Notes under the pieces: model-generated | What the model was told of the DNA's origin: nothing | What the model saw: only the letters and a program-made list of their open reading frames with translations | Databases searched by the model: none | Assembly: GCF_002939385.1 (NCBI RefSeq) | Contig: NZ_MULI01000026.1 | Location: 1 to 64,000, forward strand | Reading direction: 5' to 3' | From: Streptomyces sp. MH60 | GTDB lineage: Bacteria > Actinomycetota > Actinomycetes > Streptomycetales > Streptomycetaceae | DNA: 64,000 bases | Part shown: piece after piece, positions 34,416-46,046 of the stretch | Position numbering within the stretch: the first letter of the stretch is position 1 | Layout of the letters: each line of letters opens with the position of its first letter | Position numbers and translations under genes: made by a program

Positions 34416-35107
34416 TGTCGGACATGACGAGCCCCGCCGTGCAGCTCGCGAAGGCCGGACCCGAGTACGGCGTCGGGGTCTACCGGGAGATCACGCAATG
34501 GGCGGCCACGACGCCGGGATGGATGCAGACCGCGGGCGACGTCGGAACGGAACTCGGCATCCTCGTCTTCGTCGCCCTCTTCGTCGTCCAGTGGTGGCGA
34601 GCGCGCGGCCGTGACGACAGGTCGATGGCGCTGGCGCTGCTCGCTCCGGTGGCCGTCGCGGCGGTGTACGTGCTGAGCGAGATCACCAAGGTGTGGCTGC
34701 ACGAGGAACGTCCCTGCCGCGCCATCCCGGACGTCCGGACCATCGCCGAATGCCCGGCGTCGGGAGACTGGGCTTTCCCGAGCAACCACTCCGTGATCGC
34801 CGCCGCGTCCGCGGCCACGTTCCTCATCACCTGGCGTCTCGTGGCCGCCTTCGCCCTCCCGCTCGCCGTGCTCGTCGCGCTGTCGCGTGTCTACGTCGGC
34901 GTGCACTACCTGCACGACGTCGCCGCCGGCGCCCTGCTCGGCGTGCTCCTGGCCCCGCTGCTCCTGCTGATCATGAGGGTGCCGGGCACCGCGGCCGTCA
35001 CACGGCTGAGGCAGCACCGGCCGCTCACCGCGGCGCTCGGCACCGCGCCCCCGTCAGAACCCCGCTTCGTGGCGGAAGAAGCCCACGCGTCCGCGTCGAA
35101 CCGTTGA
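34415..35107 (+). CDS. PAP2-family phosphatase, undecaprenyl-pyrophosphate phosphatase (BcrC)-like
   Basis: A 230-residue membrane phosphatase with about five to six helices. The three PAP2 motifs are present: KVWLHEERP (K92, R99), PSNHS (122-126, H125; Asn replaces the usual Gly) and SRVYVGVHYLHD (R158, H164, D168). BcrC-type enzymes dephosphorylate undecaprenyl pyrophosphate to recycle the wall lipid carrier and give bacitracin tolerance. It is translationally coupled to the BcrA-type ATPase gene, which supports this role over other PAP2 substrates. Confidence 0.87.
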   Translation: MSDMTSPAVQLAKAGPEYGVGVYREITQWAATTPGWMQTAGDVGTELGILVFVALFVVQWWRARGRDDRSMALALLAPVAVAAVYVLSEITKVWLHEERPCRAIPDVRTIAECPASGDWAFPSNHSVIAAASAATFLITWRLVAAFALPLAVLVALSRVYVGVHYLHDVAAGALLGVLLAPLLLLIMRVPGTAAVTRLRQHRPLTAALGTAPPSEPRFVAEEAHASASNR

Positions 35108-35126
35108 CAAGCACAAGGATTTGGTC

Positions 35127-35924
35127 ATGACGACTTCAATGCCCTCGCCGACTGCCGGTCAGCCGGTGCGTGCTTCCGGCGGCGGACTGCCCGGCGACGT
35201 GGTAGCGGAATGGATCAAGCTCTGGTCCGTCAAGTCCACCTGGTGGTGCCTGCTCGGCGGCGCGGGACTGATGCTGGTCACCACCCCGATCATCGGCGCC
35301 ACCATGGCGAACAACAAGGAGAAGGGCACCACGGCCCCGGTCGGCGACGTCGCCGTGTCGACCGTGTACGTCGCCCAGTTCGCCCTGATCGCCCTGGCGA
35401 TGCTGATGATCACGGCCGAGTACGCCTCCGGCAGCATGCACACGACGCTGCAGTCCGTGCCGAGGCGTGGCCGGCTTCTGGCGGCCAAGACCGCGGTGGC
35501 CGGCACGGTGAGCCTGCTCGCCGGCATCGTGTTCGGCCTGATCGGCGTCGGGGTCTCCGCGATGTCCCTGGGCGACAAGGCGGAAGCGGCCGGCGGCGAC
35601 GCGCTGGGCAGCGCCCTGCGGATCGGGGTCTACCTCGCGCTGGTCTCGGTGCTCACGATCGCCGTCGCCGTGGCCGTGCGCAGCGCCGCCGGCACGCTCA
35701 CCATCGTCTTCGTCGGGCTCACCGTCCTGCCGGTGGTCCTCCAGGCTTCCGACATCGATCCGCTGGTGAAGCTCGCCGAGCGGATGCCGAACTCGGCGGG
35801 CACCGTCTTCATGAACGCGGACACCACGCCGTACGGAGCCGGAACCGGGTTCCTGCTGCTCGTGCTGTGGGCCTTCGGCGCGCTGGCCCTCGGCTTCCTG
35901 GCCTTCCGCAAGCGCGACGCATGA
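35127..35924 (+). CDS. ABC transporter permease (BcrB/ABC-2 type)
   Basis: A 265-residue membrane protein with about six segments. The N-terminal VVAEWIKLWSVKSTWWCLL is the standard start of permeases paired with BcrA-type ATPases in Streptomyces; YASGSMHTTLQSVPRRGRLLAAKT is the conserved cytoplasmic loop. ATG 35127 has AAGGA about 8 nt upstream, 19 bp behind the PAP2 gene. It is the third gene of the operon and convergent with the response regulator gene (48-bp gap). Confidence 0.88.
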   Translation: MTTSMPSPTAGQPVRASGGGLPGDVVAEWIKLWSVKSTWWCLLGGAGLMLVTTPIIGATMANNKEKGTTAPVGDVAVSTVYVAQFALIALAMLMITAEYASGSMHTTLQSVPRRGRLLAAKTAVAGTVSLLAGIVFGLIGVGVSAMSLGDKAEAAGGDALGSALRIGVYLALVSVLTIAVAVAVRSAAGTLTIVFVGLTVLPVVLQASDIDPLVKLAERMPNSAGTVFMNADTTPYGAGTGFLLLVLWAFGALALGFLAFRKRDA

Positions 35925-35972
35925 CCTCGCGGCATCCCCGCCTGTGTTTCCCCCGGCCGGCCCGGACGTGTG

Positions 35973-36653
35973 TCATGCCTCCCGGTCGGTCACGAGCCCG
36001 GCCTCGTACGCGATGATCGCGGCCTGCACCCGGTTGCGCACGCCCAGCGCGGTGAAGATGGCGCTGACATAGCTCTTGACCGTGCCCTCGACCACATGGA
36101 GCCGCTTGCCGATGTCCGCGTTGGACAGACCCCTGCCCACCAGCGCGAGAACCTCCTGTTCCCGCTCGGTGAGCGCGGTCACCCGCTTCTGCGCCGCGAC
36201 GCCGCGCGACTCGGCCTGCCGGCCCGAACCGCGGTTCAGCTCGGCGATGACCCCCTCGGCGACCTTGGCCGACAGGTAGGAGGCGCCGGCCGCCGCGGCG
36301 TGCACGCCGGTCAGCAGTTCCCGCGGGTCGCCGGACTTGAGCATGAAGCCGCTGGCGCCGTCGCCCAGCGCACGAGCCACGTAGGCGTCCTCGGAGAAGG
36401 TGGTCAGCACGAGCACCGAGGTCTGGGGCACCTGCCGCTTGATCTCGGCCGTGGCGGCGAGTCCGTCCATGACGGGCATACGGATGTCCATGAGCACCAC
36501 GTCGGGCCGGTGCTCCAGCGTCAAGGCGATCGCCTCTCGCCCGTTGGCCGCCTCCGCGACCACGTTGATCTCGGGATCGCTGGCCAGGATGGCCTTCACC
36601 CCGGCACGAATCATCGCTTCGTCGTCGGCCAGGACAAGGTTGATGGGAGTGAT
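35973..36653 (-). CDS. NarL-family response regulator with no canonical start codon
   Basis: About 226 residues: receiver domain (LVLADDEAMIRAGVKAIL, phospho-acceptor in VVLMDIRMPVMDG, lysine in FMLKSGD) and a LuxR-type HTH (LTEREQEVLALVGRGLSNADIGKRLHVVEGTVKSYV-like). The receiver begins only a few codons after a GAGGAG, but no in-frame ATG, GTG or TTG lies between the kinase stop (36710) and the essential acidic pair. The best start is ATC at 36653 (ITPINLVLADDEA), 6 nt after GAGGAG; the ACG two codons earlier (36659) could be a mutated ATG. The first ATG falls inside the active site. It pairs with the kinase at 36710-38371. Confidence 0.8.
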   Translation of the reverse strand: MTPINLVLADDEAMIRAGVKAILASDPEINVVAEAANGREAIALTLEHRPDVVLMDIRMPVMDGLAATAEIKRQVPQTSVLVLTTFSEDAYVARALGDGASGFMLKSGDPRELLTGVHAAAAGASYLSAKVAEGVIAELNRGSGRQAESRGVAAQKRVTALTEREQEVLALVGRGLSNADIGKRLHVVEGTVKSYVSAIFTALGVRNRVQAAIIAYEAGLVTDREA

Positions 36654-36709
36654 GGTCGTCTCCTCGTGCTCTTGCCAGTCTTCACGGCACTGTGCGGGTG
36701 GTGAGGCGG

Positions 36710-38371
36710 TCAGCCGTGGTCCACGGGAGCCCGGGACTCGGCGGTGATGACGTCCTTGGTCAGCAGACGGCCCTGGGCGAAACAGAGCCGGTACACGTCG
36801 ACCTGGACGAACAGCGCATCGCTGGAACGGTAGTAGCTGCAGGACGCGCCCGACGGGACCGGCAACTCCTCGGAGGGCGGGTCGTTCATGTCGTTGTCCG
36901 GAAGGACGCGGTCGACCTCGGCCGTGCGCTGGCCGACCCGGAGCCCGTCGAAATCCCCGGGGGACAATGTGGTGGACGCCGACAGATACGCGTAATAGCC
37001 GATCATCCCGACGACGAGCAGGACGAACAGGCCGAAGGGCAGCGCCACCGCGGTGATGAAGCGCCGACGCACGTGCGTGGTCGCGTCGGCGAGGCCTCCC
37101 TCCGTCGCCCCGCCGTCCGGTGCCGGCCACGCGGGATCCTCGTCGGCCCTGATCGCCTCGGGCACCCGGGGCAGCCGGGCCGTCACCTGGAAACCGCCGT
37201 CCGGCAGCGCGGCGGCGTGCAGCCGTCCGCCCGCGAGACGGGCCCGCTCCTGGAGCCCGATCAGCCCGCGCCGCCCGCTCGGCCGGTCGGCCGCCGGCTC
37301 CTCCCGCGGCGGAGCGTTGCGGACCGACACCACGACCTCGCTCGGCCGGTACTCCAGACGCACGGTCACGGCCGCACCGGGGGCATGCTTGATCGCGTTG
37401 GTCAGCGACTCCTGCACCACGCGGTACAACGCCTTGTCGGTCATCGCGGGCAGGATCTCCGGCTCGCCCACGTGCTCCAGACTCACCTGCACGCCGGACA
37501 CCCGCGTACGGTCGATCAGCGTGCCGATGCCCGACTGCGAGGGATCCAGCGGTGTCTCCGTGTCGTCCTCGCGCAGGACGCCGATGATCTCCCGCAGGTG
37601 TCCCATCGCCCTTCCGGTGTTCTCCCGCAGCTCACCGGCCGCCTTCCGGAAGCTCTCGTCCACGCCGGGAGCCACCTGGAGCGCCCCGGCGCGCAGCGCG
37701 ATCAGGCTCAGCTCGTGGCCCAGGGAGTCGTGCATGTCCTCGGCGATCCGGGTCCGCTCCCGCAACCTGGCCTGGTCGATCAGGATGCGCTGCTGCAGTT
37801 GCGTCTGGCGGGCGTGCTCCCAGCCCGCGAGCTGCAATTCGTGCCGCTGCTGCCAGTAGCGGCCCGTCAGCCACGGCAGCAGACAGGCGAAGATCAGGAC
37901 GGTCAGCAGCAGGAACCACATCGGCAGGGACAGGTGGACCGCGACGGCGAGCGCGGAGCCGACGACCATCGTGCCGCCGATGGCCAGCAGCACCGGTGGG
38001 GCAGCCACCGGGAGCCGTCCCACCGCGAAGCTCATGATGAAGACGGCAGGCAGGTACGGGGAGAGCACCGTGGACCCGAGGTCGTTGTCCAGCGTGCCGA
38101 CGGTCCACCACAGGGCCAGGCACAGCACGAACGAGACCAGGGGCCGCGACCGGAGCACAACGACGGCGGCACCCGTGACGACGGCGCCGATCAGGATCTG
38201 CCACCACGGGCTCAGGCCCTCCGGGAAACCCGAGACCAGCAGCGTCGCCGGTACGTTGAGGGCGGCCCAGACGAGCAGTGAGGTGACCAGCGGGCGTCTC
38301 GCGTGCCGCCGCGGCTCGGCGGCGGGAACACCGGGCCGGTCCGGAGAGGGAGCGCTGGCTGAGCCTTTCAC
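36710..38371 (-). CDS. NarL-family histidine kinase with extra C-terminal membrane-anchored domain
   Basis: A 553-residue kinase. Five to six membrane segments lie in residues 27-172; HisKA_3 has phospho-acceptor H214 (RIAEDMHDSLGHELSLIALR); the ATPase domain has N-box QESLTNAIKHA and GRRGLIGLQERARLAGG. Unlike most kinases, it continues past the ATPase domain: a disordered link (402-435), one more membrane segment (about 438-462), and an outside domain (463-553) with LSPGDFDGLRVGQRTAEVDRVLP and C511/C530. GTG 38371 has TAGCCT 7 nt before it, suggesting a leaderless transcript. It is presumably the sensor for the convergent Bcr-like operon. Confidence 0.88.
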   Translation of the reverse strand: MKGSASAPSPDRPGVPAAEPRRHARRPLVTSLLVWAALNVPATLLVSGFPEGLSPWWQILIGAVVTGAAVVVLRSRPLVSFVLCLALWWTVGTLDNDLGSTVLSPYLPAVFIMSFAVGRLPVAAPPVLLAIGGTMVVGSALAVAVHLSLPMWFLLLTVLIFACLLPWLTGRYWQQRHELQLAGWEHARQTQLQQRILIDQARLRERTRIAEDMHDSLGHELSLIALRAGALQVAPGVDESFRKAAGELRENTGRAMGHLREIIGVLREDDTETPLDPSQSGIGTLIDRTRVSGVQVSLEHVGEPEILPAMTDKALYRVVQESLTNAIKHAPGAAVTVRLEYRPSEVVVSVRNAPPREEPAADRPSGRRGLIGLQERARLAGGRLHAAALPDGGFQVTARLPRVPEAIRADEDPAWPAPDGGATEGGLADATTHVRRRFITAVALPFGLFVLLVVGMIGYYAYLSASTTLSPGDFDGLRVGQRTAEVDRVLPDNDMNDPPSEELPVPSGASCSYYRSSDALFVQVDVYRLCFAQGRLLTKDVITAESRAPVDHG

Positions 38372-38378
38372 GACGGCA

Positions 38379-38384
38379 AGGCTA
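38379..38384 (-). promoter_or_regulatory. -10 box of the kinase/regulator pair, probably leaderless
   Basis: On the reverse strand TAGCCT lies 7 nt before the GTG start at 38371, in an unusually A/T-containing stretch (GAAATAACTAGCCT). No Shine-Dalgarno precedes the GTG. Confidence 0.45.
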
Positions 38385-38448
38385 GTTATTTCCGGAAGCC
38401 GTTGGTACTGACGAAGGTCAGGAGGCGCCGACGCTGCGGCCTATTTCT

Positions 38449-39816
<1,368 letters not shown>

Positions 39817-39915
39817 GGGGACTCCTCAGAACGGGGGTGGTGCGGAGGGGTGCCGAGGGGTGGTGCGCCCGGCCGCTTGTGGCGGATGCGGCGCCCCACC
39901 CCTCGGGCGCGGTGT

Positions 39916-41178
<1,263 letters not shown>

Positions 41179-41192
41179 GCGGTCGGGACTCC

Positions 41193-41570
41193 TCAGCCGG
41201 CGGTGAAGGCGGTGTACTCGTCGGCGGAGAGCAGGTCGGCCGGCTCGTCCGTGATCCGCACCTTGAACAGCCAGCCGCCCTCGAAGGGCGCGCTGTTCAC
41301 CAGCGACGGGTCGTTGACGACGTCCTCGTTGACCTCGGTGACCTCACCGGAGACGGGGGAGTACAGGTCGGAGACGGACTTGGTCGACTCCAGTTCGCCG
41401 CAGGTCTCGCCCGCGGTCACCGAGTCGCCGACCTCGGGGAGCTGGACGAAGACGACGTCACCGAGCGCGTTGGCCGCGTGCTCCGTGATGCCGACCGTCG
41501 AGGCGCCGTCCTCGGCGCCCGACAGCCACTCGTGCTCCTTGCTGTAGCGCAGCTGCTGGGGGTTGCTCAT
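41193..41570 (-). CDS. gcvH: Glycine cleavage system H protein
   Basis: A 125-residue lipoyl carrier, lipoylation site K64 in GELESTKSVSDLY. It shuttles the aminomethyl group from GcvP to GcvT. ATG 41570 (MSNPQQLRYSKEHEWLSG) matches the family start; the frame is open further upstream but that part is not conserved. It lies 111 bp after gcvT. gcvP and gcvL are not in the window. Confidence 0.95.
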   Translation of the reverse strand: MSNPQQLRYSKEHEWLSGAEDGASTVGITEHAANALGDVVFVQLPEVGDSVTAGETCGELESTKSVSDLYSPVSGEVTEVNEDVVNDPSLVNSAPFEGGWLFKVRITDEPADLLSADEYTAFTAG

Positions 41571-41681
41571 GGCCTGAATTCTCCTGTACGCGAGGAAGTG
41601 GCTGGTGAAGGGGGTGGTGGGGCGGTACGTCACACGGGGGCGACGGCGCCCGGGACACAGGGGGCCGGTGCCGCCCAGTGT

Positions 41682-42815
<1,134 letters not shown>

Positions 42816-42860
42816 CGGTCGGTCGTCTCCCAGGACAGGACGTGGCGAGGTCGGTCCTCC

Positions 42861-43060
42861 CCATCTGTCATCGGAACCTGAGAGGTTCGCCACGGCCACC
42901 GGAGTACGGCGATCAGGGCTTGCACCTTGGGTGGGACCGCCGTCGGGGGCGGTCCGCTTTTCAGATGTGCCTCGCCCGCGCGGTAACGGGGCCTGAGAGA
43001 TTCAAGGGAGGGACTTGCTCCTTCGGCGCCCCGGCGCGGCCGGGGACTCTCCCGCGCGGA
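42861..43060 (-). promoter_or_regulatory. Tandem glycine riboswitch controlling gcvT operon
   Basis: On the reverse strand the first aptamer has GCGGGAGAGT, then GCGCCGAAGGAGCAAG, then GAATCTCTCAGGC, the hallmark strings of the gcvT riboswitch. Its P1 is formed by CCGCGCGG at both ends (43052-43059 and 42976-42983). The second aptamer is bounded by CATCTG/CAGATG (42962-42967 and 42862-42867) and contains CACCCAAGGTGCAAGCC and GAACCTCTCAGGT. The end is about 45 nt before the gcvT ATG. With high glycine, family members switch expression on. I saw no clear intrinsic terminator, so control may be at translation start. Confidence 0.93.
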
Positions 43061-43241
43061 TTCAAACGGCCGGTATGCAGTTGGCGCCGCCATCATTGCA
43101 CGCCTGGCCCATCCGTGGCAGACCGTGATCTGTAACCGGCTTGTGGCAGTAAGCGAACGAAAACGCGAGACCCGCGCATTACCTTCTCTTTACACTCGAC
43201 GGGGAGGTACTCGTGTACCGCCCCAGGGGAGGACGATCACG

Positions 43242-43910
43242 GTGAACAGGACCACGGCGTACGCCACGACCTCCGGACTCGCGCTGCCCAAGCAGCCCGC
43301 CGCTCCGGCCCCCGAGGCATGTGCCCCACTGACCGCACCCGTCGTCCGCGACCTGAGGGACCGCGACGGCCGCAGCCCGCACGCCCTGCTCTTCGGACCC
43401 CGGGACCTGGTGGTGATCACCGGCCTGCCCGGCAGCGGCAAGTCCACGCTGATGCGGCGCACCGTGCGCGGCGGCCGCATCGACTCCCAGGACACCCGCG
43501 ACCGCTGGGAGCGCCGCATGCCGCGCCTCCTGCCGTACGCGCTCTACCGCCCCCTCGTCCGGCTTGCCCACTACGCGGGGCTGCGCCGCGCGCTGCGCTC
43601 CGGCGAGGGCGTCGTCGTGCACGACTGCGGCACCCAGGCCTGGGTGCGCGGCTGGCTGGCCCGCGAGGCCCGCCGCCGGGACGGCACCCTGCACCTGCTG
43701 CTCCTCGACGTCGCTCCCGGCGAAGCCCTGGCCGGCCAGCGCGAGCGCGGCCGGGGCGTCTCGCGGTACGCGTTCCTGCGGCACCGCACGGCCAACTCCC
43801 GCCTGCTGCGCGCGGTGACCGAGGGCACCCTGCCCGCCGGCTGCGCCTCCGCGGTGGTCCTCGACCGGGCGGCGGCCGACACCCTCCGCCGCATCGCCTT
43901 CACGGGGTGA
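43242..43910 (+). CDS. Small P-loop ATP-binding protein (AAA/kinase-like)
   Basis: A 222-residue soluble protein with a Walker A P-loop GLPGSGKSTLMRR at about residues 63-75, after a variable N-terminal region. RIDSQDTRDRW and VVVHDCGTQAWVRGWLAREARRR resemble nucleotide/zeta-toxin-type kinases, but the family cannot be set from sequence alone. GTG 43242 follows AGGGGAGGA. It lies divergent from the glycine riboswitch and 79 bp before an SseB-family gene. Confidence 0.75.
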   Translation: MNRTTAYATTSGLALPKQPAAPAPEACAPLTAPVVRDLRDRDGRSPHALLFGPRDLVVITGLPGSGKSTLMRRTVRGGRIDSQDTRDRWERRMPRLLPYALYRPLVRLAHYAGLRRALRSGEGVVVHDCGTQAWVRGWLAREARRRDGTLHLLLLDVAPGEALAGQRERGRGVSRYAFLRHRTANSRLLRAVTEGTLPAGCASAVVLDRAAADTLRRIAFTG

Positions 43911-43940
43911 CGCAGGGTAGGGCCCCGGGATCGAACGGGT

Positions 43941-43946
43941 TAGCCT
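43941..43946 (+). promoter_or_regulatory. Possible -10 box before the first SseB gene
   Basis: TAGCCT about 44 nt before the ATG at 43990, in a locally A/T-richer stretch. No firm -35. Confidence 0.3.
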
Positions 43947-43989
43947 TTCAGCCACGAACGGCGGTACCAGGCAGGCGGTAGGTAGGCAG

Positions 43990-44757
43990 ATGGACTTCCC
44001 GGCACAGACGCACCCCCACCCGCACGGCGGATGGCCAGGCAACGAGCTGGAGGAGGTGCTGTCCGCCTCCCTCGGCATCCCGTCGGCCGGTGGCCGGATC
44101 GTGGAGGTCCTCGGCCGCAGCTTCCTGTGGATACCCCTGCCGAACGGCGGCGGCCCGCACAGCGGCCCCCTCGACCTGCCCTCGCTGGAGATCGACGGGC
44201 AGGCCTATGTGCCGGTGTTCAGCTCGGAGGAGCAGCTCCGCCAGGTCGCCGGGGCGCACATGGCGTACACCATCGCCCCCGCCGCGGAGTTCGCCCGCGG
44301 CCTGCCCCCGCAGGTCGGCATCGCGGTGAACCCGGAGGGCGTGGTCGGCATCCCGCTGCCGCCGCCCGCCGTGGCCGAGCTGTGCCGGGCCGGACACACC
44401 CCGCTGGACGGGCCCTCCTCCGGCGGCCGGGTCCGCCTCTTCGAGCCGGACTGGCAGGACGACCCGGTGGACTTCCTGGCCGCGGCCTCCGCCGAGTTCG
44501 CCGCCATCGGCGTCGTCCGCAGCGCGCGCCGCTGCCTGGCCGCCGTCGAGACCGCCGACCCGGTCCTGTTCGTCGGCGTCGAACTCACCCACTGGGAGGG
44601 CGACGCCCGCGCCCTCCCCCTGGACGCCCTCGGCCGCGCCCTCGCCACGTCCCCCCTGAAGTGGCAGGTCAACCTGATCCTCCTGGAAGCGGCCCAGGAC
44701 CCGGTCTGCGACTGGATGCGGGAAAAGGTCCGCCCCTTCTACAACGGTGACTTGTAA
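43990..44757 (+). CDS. SseB family protein (enhanced serine sensitivity)
   Basis: A 255-residue soluble protein with an SseB-type N-terminal domain (NELEEVLSASLG...FLWIPLPN, VPVFSSEEQLRQVAG) and the C-terminal SseB_C-like part (about 135-250, ending WMREKVRPFYNGDL). In E. coli, SseB alters serine sensitivity; the biochemical role is unknown. Its place next to the glycine/serine operon (gcvT-glyA-sdaA) and a second SseB-like gene is suggestive. No membrane segments are seen. Confidence 0.85.
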   Translation: MDFPAQTHPHPHGGWPGNELEEVLSASLGIPSAGGRIVEVLGRSFLWIPLPNGGGPHSGPLDLPSLEIDGQAYVPVFSSEEQLRQVAGAHMAYTIAPAAEFARGLPPQVGIAVNPEGVVGIPLPPPAVAELCRAGHTPLDGPSSGGRVRLFEPDWQDDPVDFLAAASAEFAAIGVVRSARRCLAAVETADPVLFVGVELTHWEGDARALPLDALGRALATSPLKWQVNLILLEAAQDPVCDWMREKVRPFYNGDL

Positions 44758-44779
44758 ACACCGGGTGGGAACACCTGCC

Positions 44780-44827
44780 CAGGGGCGCCGGGAACTGCGC
44801 GACAGGCCACGACGCACCCGCACCCGC
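44780..44827. repeat. Streptomyces interspersed intergenic repeat
   Basis: The stretch beginning CAGGGGCGCCGGGAACTGCG and continuing with GCGACAGGCCACGACGCACC resembles a short repeat I recall from many intergenic sites of Streptomyces genomes (usual form GGGGCGCGGGGAACTGCGCG). One copy is present here, between the two SseB-family genes. Its function is unknown. Confidence 0.6.
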
Positions 44828-44924
44828 AAGACGACAGCACACCCCGAGCTGGAAGGCCCCCCGCACCCGGCGGAGCCTTAAGCTGGTTCCAACACCGGGG
44901 GAACTTCTCGAAGGGGCGATACGC

Positions 44925-45722
44925 GTGAGCGCCAGCGGCACCACGACCGGACAGGTCGAGCACATGCTGCGCCAGGTGACGCCCGGGCGCTACGACGCCT
45001 ACGAGGCCCTGCTGCGCGCCCTCGCCAGCCCCACCTCCGGTCAGGTCTGGATGCTGCTGTGGCACGGCCAGGCCGGCTCCCCGGACGCCCAGTACGGGAA
45101 CATGGAGGTCGAGGGCTACGGCTACGCCCCCTGCGTGACCTCCGCCCAGGAGCTCTCGGCCAGTGGCTGGAACCGGTCGTACGAAGTGGTCGACGGCCTG
45201 GAGGTCGCCCGCGCCCTCTACCCGGACCACTACGGCCTGTGGCTCAACCCGCACGCCCCCGGCGGCGGTGTCGGCATCCCCTGGCTCGACCTGCGCCGCA
45301 TCGCCTCCGGCCTGGACCGGCAGCCCGCCGGGCCCCTGCGGCTGTCCGAACCGGCCATCGAGATCCCCCAGTTCTACGCCCTGCTCGCGCAGAACGCCCA
45401 CCGCACCCCGGCGGTCCGCGCGCTGCGCCGCGCCTGGGTGCAGCCGGCGCTGGGGGCGCCGTACCTCGCCATCGGCCTGGACGTGTACGACACCTCCCCG
45501 CCCGCCGTCGACGCGGTGCGCGCGATGATGCAGCAGTCCGTCGGCGCGGTGCCGGACGGGCTGCCGGTGTCGACGGTGGCGATGACCGACGCCCACGACC
45601 CGGTCGCCCTGTGGCTGCGCGCCAACGCGCGCCCGTTCTACGACCGCGAGGCCCACGCGGCGGCCCCCGCCCAGGCGCCGGCGGGCGGGTACGGATACCC
45701 TCCGGCCGGTAGCCGGTACTGA
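44925..45722 (+). CDS. SseB-like protein, second copy
   Basis: A 265-residue soluble protein related to the preceding gene; both end with a VALWLRANARPFYDRE / CDWMREKVRPFYNGD-type motif after a similar C-terminal domain. The N-terminal half (MLRQVTPGRYDAYEALLRALAS, QVWMLLWHGQAG) differs. It carries a Pro/Gly/Tyr-rich tail (residues about 247-265). GTG 44925 has GAAGGGG upstream. Between the two genes lies a 167-bp gap with the interspersed repeat and a likely promoter, so expression may be separate. Confidence 0.82.
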   Translation: MSASGTTTGQVEHMLRQVTPGRYDAYEALLRALASPTSGQVWMLLWHGQAGSPDAQYGNMEVEGYGYAPCVTSAQELSASGWNRSYEVVDGLEVARALYPDHYGLWLNPHAPGGGVGIPWLDLRRIASGLDRQPAGPLRLSEPAIEIPQFYALLAQNAHRTPAVRALRRAWVQPALGAPYLAIGLDVYDTSPPAVDAVRAMMQQSVGAVPDGLPVSTVAMTDAHDPVALWLRANARPFYDREAHAAAPAQAPAGGYGYPPAGSRY

Positions 45723-46046
45723 CGGCCGCGGGATCCGCAGGCCCGATGGATACCGCCGGAAGAGGCGATCTTCGCGCGTAGATGAGGGCGTAAAGCGCCT
45801 GCTTGTCCCCGATGTCCCAACTCGCCCCTGTCCGGCCCCCGTTACCCACTGTCCGGATAACGGAACACCTCAAACAGCATCACGGTTGCGCATCCATTCC
45901 CCGTCAAGTCTGGCTACAGATCGCCAAAGCGTTGAAGACTCCCGCAACAAGGGGTGGATGCTCGCCTCTTTGTACGACGGACTGATCACGCCGCTACAGC
46001 GGCAAGTGCGGGCCGGCTACCGCCGGTTGAGAGGGGTCCCTGCCAG
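45723..46046. promoter_or_regulatory. Promoter region of the peptide importer operon
   Basis: A 324-bp gap with lower GC content than its flanks. It must contain the main promoter of the importer genes from 46047, but I cannot assign -35/-10 boxes with confidence. No terminator hairpin and no small ORF with coding bias was seen. Confidence 0.4.
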
